This document shows positions 33,115 through 36,978 of a stretch of DNA of 36,978 nucleotides, piece by piece. Each line of letters starts with the position of its first letter. Within the stretch, counting starts at the first letter, position 1. Both the position numbers and the translations under genes were made by a program. The stretch is from assembly GCA_020831845.1 (NCBI GenBank), contig JAFIFV010000089.1, forward strand, positions 1-36,978, read 5' to 3'. Source of the DNA: Ectothiorhodospiraceae bacterium (GTDB taxonomy: Bacteria; Pseudomonadota; Gammaproteobacteria; Nitrococcales; Aquisalimonadaceae). The notes below the pieces were generated by a model. That model saw nothing but the letters and a program-made list of their open reading frames with translations, was not told the origin of the DNA and did not search any database.

Positions 33115-33488
33115 ATGCGCTTGACGAAGATCCAGTAGCTGTTCCCCACAAGGGCCTTCTTCATGTGCACTTTGACCTTGGTGGGCTTCATCTCGTAGTC
33201 GAATACGTATTCGAACATGGTGTTCAGGTCGCCGCTCTGAACGCCCTCGTCGAAACGCCCGCGGAACTCCTTGGAGTTCGTGCACGGGGCGACGTCCTTG
33301 AAGAAATTCTTGCCAATGACCGCCTTCGGATCACGGCCGGTAATGTCGCCTTCGGCGGCGTTGTACTGGAGGATTCTGCCGGTTCCATCAAGTTGGATGG
33401 CGCCGAATGCGAGCTGGTCGATATCACCCTCCTTCATGTTGGCCAGGGTGTTCGCGATGTTGTCATTACCGAATCTGACGACTTCCAT
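33111..33488 (-). CDS. pyp: Photoactive yellow protein
   Basis: A 125-residue PAS-domain blue-light receptor, the same length as Halorhodospira halophila PYP and matching it at most positions from memory (for example [37 protein letters not shown]). All chromophore-pocket residues are at the classical numbers: Tyr42 and Glu46 (hydrogen bonds to the phenolate), Thr50, Arg52, Cys69 (thioester to p-coumaric acid), Tyr98 and Met100. It should bind p-coumarate, absorb blue light near 446 nm and undergo a photocycle, in relatives tied to blue-light avoidance. GAGG lies 6 bases before ATG 33488. It is the first gene of the pyp-pcl-tal operon. Confidence 0.98.
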   Translation of the reverse strand: MEVVRFGNDNIANTLANMKEGDIDQLAFGAIQLDGTGRILQYNAAEGDITGRDPKAVIGKNFFKDVAPCTNSKEFRGRFDEGVQSGDLNTMFEYVFDYEMKPTKVKVHMKKALVGNSYWIFVKRI

Positions 33489-33870
33489 GAATAACCTCGT
33501 GTGTGTGTGCTGGATGCCATGGGCAAATCCAGGCTGGAGCGTTTGTAGGTGTAACATTGCCAGGTGCACTGTATAGCATTTGTACAAAATTCTTGTGCAG
33601 AGTATACACAGCCTGGAATGCAAGATGTGAACGGGGTCACACGATTGTCTCTTCCTCATTGTTGTTCGCTTCCTTAACAGAACCCTGGGGGCTGGGGCGA
33701 AAACGCTCCAGAGGGATCGGGCGCCCAGCGTTACCCGCTTTTTCCCGAAGACGCGGTAAGGCGGACTGCAAGAAGCCCGGTAACCGGTAATGTGCTACTG
33801 TCAGGCCGGTCTGGCTGATGGGCGCGGTGCGGCGCCATTTCAGCCCTTGTTCTTTGGGGGGAGGCAATCA
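33489..33870. other. Divergent control region, pyp / nitroreductase
   Basis: These 382 bases contain the pyp promoter dyad (33570-33608), then a more ordinary GC-rich stretch leading to the nitroreductase. A plus-strand frame from 33790 runs into the nitroreductase but has no ribosome-binding site of its own. Confidence 0.5.
33570..33608. promoter_or_regulatory. AT-rich dyad upstream of pyp
   Basis: TGTATA (33570-33575) and TATACA (33603-33608) are the ends of a 39-bp imperfect dyad whose inner arms are TTGTACAAAA and, opposite, TCTTGTGCA. It lies about 80-120 bases upstream of the pyp start in an otherwise GC-rich area. TATACT or TATACA read leftwards could serve as -10 elements. A regulator site plus promoter is likely; the regulator is not identified. 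Confidence 0.5.
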
Positions 33871-34587
33871 GTGAATTACGACGACGTGGTGTTCGGACGC
33901 CGCAGTATCCGGGCCTTTCAGCAACAACCGGTTCCGCGCAGCGTGATCGAGGAGGTCATTGCGTTGGCCACCCGGGCGCCGTCTTCCATGAACACGCAGC
34001 CCTGGCATCTGCATGTGCTGACCGGGGAGCCCCTGGATCGTATCCGGGCCGGGAACACCGAGCGCAACCTGGCCGGTGTGCCGCCGTCAAAGGAAAGTCG
34101 TGGCACCGGGCCATATGAAGGTGCACACCGGCAGCGACAGGTGGAGATCGCGGTCCAGTTGTTCCAGGCCATGGGCATCGCCCGTGACGACAAGGAAAAA
34201 CGGCAGGACTGGATTCTGCGTGGCTTCCGCCAGTTCGACGCGCCGGTGTCCATCGTGGTCACCTATGACCGCGCCCTGCAGGAGGGCGACATTGCCCAGT
34301 TTGACTGCGGCTCGCTGGTGAATGGCCTGGTGAACGCCGCCTGGTCCCGCGGGCTGGGATGCGTGGTGAACAGCCAGGGCATCATGCACTCGCCAGTGGT
34401 GCGGAAGCATGCCGGCATTCCCGAGGATCAGGTCATTATGATCTGCGTGGCCATGGGGTATCCGGACGACAGTTTCCCCGCCAACGGCGTGGTGTCGAAG
34501 CGCCGTCCGGTCGAGGAGGTGGCGAACTTCATCGGCTTCGACGAGGCGGACACCTTCACCTCAGAGGAAGCGGCCCGGCACGGCTAG
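33871..34587 (+). CDS. Nitroreductase family FMN oxidoreductase
   Basis: A 238-residue nitroreductase. Residues FGRRSIRAFQQQPVPRSVIE (about 7-26) give the FMN phosphate-binding R-R-S-[IV]-R, APSSMNTQPWHLHVL (about 40-54) is the second FMN contact, and GLGCVVNSQG and VAMGYPDDSFP are the usual C-terminal family features. It reduces nitroaromatics, quinones or similar compounds with NAD(P)H as a homodimer. The start is GTG 33871, with GGGGAGG 7 bases upstream; an upstream extension to 33790 has no such signal. It is divergent from the PYP operon, so a shared control region is possible, but a functional link is not shown. Confidence 0.93.
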   Translation: MNYDDVVFGRRSIRAFQQQPVPRSVIEEVIALATRAPSSMNTQPWHLHVLTGEPLDRIRAGNTERNLAGVPPSKESRGTGPYEGAHRQRQVEIAVQLFQAMGIARDDKEKRQDWILRGFRQFDAPVSIVVTYDRALQEGDIAQFDCGSLVNGLVNAAWSRGLGCVVNSQGIMHSPVVRKHAGIPEDQVIMICVAMGYPDDSFPANGVVSKRRPVEEVANFIGFDEADTFTSEEAARHG

Positions 34588-34709
34588 TTTTTCGGGTCGG
34601 CGCCATCGCTGGGAACTTCATATCGCTTTCCGGGTGTCACCTTGGCATTGATGAACCGGCGTCGCGGCTTTCCTTGAGGGATTGCTGCGGCAGGTCGCTG
34701 ACTGGCTTT

Positions 34710-34726
34710 CCCGATCCGGAATCGGG
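34710..34726. other. Small hairpin CCCGAT/ATCGGG
   Basis: A 6-bp stem with a 5-base loop in the gap between the nitroreductase and the CbiM-like gene. There is no T-run behind it, so a terminator is only a possibility. Confidence 0.35.
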
Positions 34727-34779
34727 GGTAGAATGTCCTGTGGCCTGTGCCCATGAGGCATCGTACGCGGAGTCCCGCC

Positions 34780-35445
34780 ATGAACCTCGATGGCAGCCTG
34801 TTGCCGAGCATTCTCGCATGGCCTTTGCTTGCCCTGTTCGCGCTGGCGCTGCTGCCCGTGGTGCTCCGGGCGCCGTGGGGCGTGTTACGGCACAATCGGT
34901 TGGAGCCGGTGTTCATCAGTGCTGTCGGCTGCATCGGGTTGCTGTGGTCCATGCGTGCGGGGGTCCGCCCGGGGCTTGAGCTGCATCTGCTGGGCAGCAC
35001 GGCGCTGACGCTGATTTTCGGCTGGCGTCTGGCCATCGCGGCGGGGTTGGCCGCACTTGCGGCTGTTAGCGCCCTGGGGCTCTATGCCTGGCCGGCGTTT
35101 GCGCTGAACGGCCTGCTGCTGGCCGTCCTGCCGGTGCTGGTTTCGCACTGGGTGGGGCGGCAGGTCTACCGTCTCCTGCCGCACAATTTTTTCATCTTCA
35201 TCTTTCTGGCGGCCTTCTTCGGCGCCATGCTGGCCATGGGCGCGGTGGTCCTGGCCTCCGCCGCCTTGCTGTTCGGCCTGGGGGCCTATCCCTACCAGGT
35301 GCTCATGGATGATTACCTGGTGATGCTGCCGTTGATCATGTTTCCGGAGGGATTCATCACGGGCATGGTCATGACGATGTTGGTGGTTTTCCGGCCGGAC
35401 TGGGTCAGAACCTTCGACGATCGCGATTACATCCATGGGAAGTGA
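34780..35445 (+). CDS. CbiM-like (energy-coupling factor type) membrane protein
   Basis: A 221-residue protein with six or so transmembrane helices. LRAPWGVLRHNRLEPVFISA, GLELHLLGSTALTLIFGW and LLPHNFFIFIFLAAFFGAML match the small CbiM-related membrane family found alone in many gammaproteobacteria. CbiM proper is the substrate-binding subunit of cobalt/nickel ECF transporters with a metal-binding N-terminal His; that N-terminus is absent here and no CbiQ or CbiO gene is adjacent, so transport of a metal is doubtful. ATG 34780 follows CGGAG. The end overlaps the start of the next gene by 11 bases. Confidence 0.85.
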   Translation: MNLDGSLLPSILAWPLLALFALALLPVVLRAPWGVLRHNRLEPVFISAVGCIGLLWSMRAGVRPGLELHLLGSTALTLIFGWRLAIAAGLAALAAVSALGLYAWPAFALNGLLLAVLPVLVSHWVGRQVYRLLPHNFFIFIFLAAFFGAMLAMGAVVLASAALLFGLGAYPYQVLMDDYLVMLPLIMFPEGFITGMVMTMLVVFRPDWVRTFDDRDYIHGK

Positions 35446-35851
35446 CCGCACACAGCCGGGGCTGGTATGCGAGCCGCCGCTGAGCTATCAGCTGCTGATC
35501 TGGGTGGAGCGGTCGCTTGCTCTGTGTGTGGGCGCGCTTGGCGAGCATCGCTTTGAAGCGGGCCTGTACTGCTACACCGGCAGCGCCCGGCGGCACCCAT
35601 TGGCGCGGCTCCGGCGTCATCTGTCGCGAGACAAGCGCGTTCGCTGGCACATCGACTATTTGTTGGTGGCCGACGAGGTACAGGTGCTGGACGTCGGGGT
35701 GTTTCGTCGGCCTGAATGCGTACTGAATCAGCAGATCGGGGGTCAGGTTCCGGTGCCGGGGTTTGGCGCCTCGGACTGCGCCAATGGCTGCGGCAGCCAT
35801 CTGCGCTTCCTGGGCAAGTGGCCCTGGAGCCACGCTGTCGATGATCGGTAA
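35435..35851 (+). CDS. DUF123 (GIY-YIG-like) protein
   Basis: A 138-residue protein of the DUF123 family. The signs are a YCYTGSARRHPLARLRRHLS stretch, RWHIDYLL in the middle, and VPGFGASDC near the C-terminus. The fold is related to GIY-YIG nucleases and in some genomes is fused to endonuclease III, so a DNA-related role has been suggested for the family; activity is unproven. It overlaps the preceding CbiM-like gene by 11 bases and is probably cotranscribed with it. Confidence 0.88.
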   Translation: MGSDRTQPGLVCEPPLSYQLLIWVERSLALCVGALGEHRFEAGLYCYTGSARRHPLARLRRHLSRDKRVRWHIDYLLVADEVQVLDVGVFRRPECVLNQQIGGQVPVPGFGASDCANGCGSHLRFLGKWPWSHAVDDR

Positions 35852-35945
35852 AGGAAACGCCGACCCGTCCGCCTCGACCATGCGCTAATGCAGGCGAGGC
35901 GGAAGAAACGGAACAATGCATCCACGCGTGGATGCAGGAGTCTGT

Positions 35946-36839
35946 TCAGGCCACGCTCATTTCCGGGAAATCGGTGTAGCCCTCGGGGCCGCGCGTGTAG
36001 AAGGTGGCGCGGTTATACGGCGTGAGCGGCGCATCGATCCGCAGGCGCTCCGGCAGGTCCGGGTTCGAGGTGAACAGCCGACCGAAGGCGATGGCGTCGG
36101 CATGGCCCTCCAGGACCATATCCTCGGCCGAATCGCGGCGGAAGTTGCCGGCGGCGATCAGCACGCTCCGCCACATGGGCCGGAACAGTTTGGCTGCGGA
36201 AGGCACGTTCTGGTGATCCACCTCCCTCTGGCCGGCGCCGCTGGCGCGTGGTTCGATCAGGTGCAGATAGGCCAGGCCGAAAGCGTCGAGTTCTCGGATC
36301 AGATGGGAGTAGAGCGGCATCGGGTCAGTCTCGCCGCTGTCATTGGCCACCCCATACGGCGACAGCCGGATGCCGGTGCGTTTGGCGCCCACCGCCTTGA
36401 TGACCGCCTGGGTTACCTCCAGGACGATTCTGCAGCGGTTCTCGATGGAACCGCCGTAGGCATCGGTGCGCTGATTGGTCTTCGACTGCAGGAACTGCTC
36501 CAGCAGGTAACCGTTGGCGGCGTGGATCTCCACCCCGTCGAAACCGGCTTCAACGGCATTGCGCGCGGCCTGTGCATAGGCGGAAACGATGCCGGGGATT
36601 TCATCGGTCGTCAGCGGCCGCGGCGTCTCGGCCGGGGCGCGCTCACCGGCTGCTGTGGCCACCTTGCCGGCCATCGGCACGGCGGAAGGCGCACGAGGCG
36701 CGTCACCATCGGGTTGCAGCGAGGAATGGGACACCCTGCCCACATGCCAAAGTTGCAGGAATACATGGCCCCCTTTCTTGTGGATTGCATCCGCCACCAG
36801 CTTCCACCCGGCAATCTGCTCCGGCGTGTGGATGCCGGG
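35946..36839 (-). pseudogene. Old Yellow Enzyme family oxidoreductase, N-terminus lost
   Basis: The frame gives about 298 residues of an NADH:flavin oxidoreductase of the NemA/OYE family: PGIHTPEQIAGWKLVADAIH, VFLQLWHVGRVSHSSLQP, EIHAANGYLLEQFL, AFGRLFTSNPDL and, at the end, GAEGYTDFPEM. NemA-like proteins reduce activated alkenes and nitro-compounds using FMN. The first ~70 residues, which hold part of the FMN-binding barrel, are missing. Similarity stops at PGIH (36839) and the bases beyond belong to the IS3 element at the right edge. The frame is otherwise intact, so the insertion is probably fairly recent. Confidence 0.88.
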
Positions 36840-36909
36840 GTAATCCCCCCGGATAGTAACAGCAGCCAGAAGTAGAATTTTCTCGTACCCTGAGCCGAGG
36901 AGGTTCTAC

Positions 36910-36978
36910 ATGAAGAAGTCCCGTTACAGCGACAGCCAGATCCTGGCGATTTTGAAACAGGCCGAGAGCGGCACGCCG
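36910..36978 (+). CDS. IS3-family transposase OrfA, N-terminal end (partial)
   Basis: MKKSRYSDSQILAILKQAES is the typical opening of the helix-turn-helix OrfA of IS3-family elements of the IS2/IS51/IS407 type; OrfA fuses to OrfB by frameshifting to make the transposase. AGGAGG lies 6 bases upstream. The left end of the element lies in 36830-36860, just where the Old Yellow Enzyme gene breaks off. The element runs out of the window. Confidence 0.9.
   Translation, partial: MKKSRYSDSQILAILKQAESGTP

Noticed and set aside
33790..33870. Upstream extension of the nitroreductase frame
   Set aside because: The residues before VNYDDVVFGRRS do not fit the family, while GTG 33871 has an ideal GGGGAGG.
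36797..36797. Treating the GTG at 36797 as a genuine start of a shorter Old Yellow Enzyme
   Set aside because: Clear family similarity (PGIHTPEQIAGWKL) continues upstream to 36839 and the N-terminal barrel strands are essential, so this is a truncated gene rather than a short one.

Overview
The window is GC-rich DNA from a proteobacterium, most likely a halophilic gammaproteobacterium. The clearest indicator is a photoactive yellow protein (PYP) gene of the Halorhodospira halophila type, in an operon with its chromophore-activating ligase. The lineage is an inference from protein resemblance; there is no rRNA or housekeeping marker here.

Both edges are IS3-family insertion sequences: a transposase OrfB C-terminus at 1-93 and an OrfA N-terminus from 36910. 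Each lies against a broken gene: an aminotransferase class IV fragment on the left and an Old Yellow Enzyme fragment without its N-terminus on the right.

Region 1-11,000 looks like accessory DNA. It holds a MerR regulator with a textbook MerR operator, an isoquinoline-1-oxidoreductase-like molybdenum hydroxylase (iorB/iorA type), and a divergent OmpR/EnvZ-like two-component system. Next comes a DoxX membrane protein framed by two inverted ~165-bp multi-hairpin repeats and by inverted copies of a short motif that recurs elsewhere, then an AraC regulator and a divergent NmrA-like reductase/LysR pair.

Region 11,000-24,300 holds two tandem small proteins of PsbP/DcrB-like appearance, an acyltransferase-3 membrane protein, a TPR-LuxR regulator with a methyltransferase, a beta-propeller-like lipoprotein, a stand-alone MraY paralogue, and an MFS exporter with a divergent GlxA-type regulator over a strong inverted-repeat operator. 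It continues with a zinc-ribbon membrane protein, a class II aldolase, and a secreted His/Met-rich protein built of four related units that I cannot assign to a family.

Region 24,400-30,900 holds a zinc metallopeptidase, an XRE/MmyB-like regulator divergent from a 14-TM drug exporter, a membrane-anchored phospholipase D-family protein and a universal stress protein. A ~77-bp intergenic repeat precedes both the aldolase and the stress-protein genes.

Region 31,000-33,500 is the PYP operon, read leftwards as pyp, pcl, tal. pyp is full length with every chromophore-pocket residue, and pcl is intact with a probable TTG start. tal, which would make p-coumaric acid from tyrosine, is a relic: its start codon and C-terminus survive, but the segment carrying the MIO active site and a second internal segment are gone. 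PYP may therefore rely on p-coumarate from outside or from another lyase. To the right lie a nitroreductase, a CbiM-like membrane protein and a DUF123 protein.
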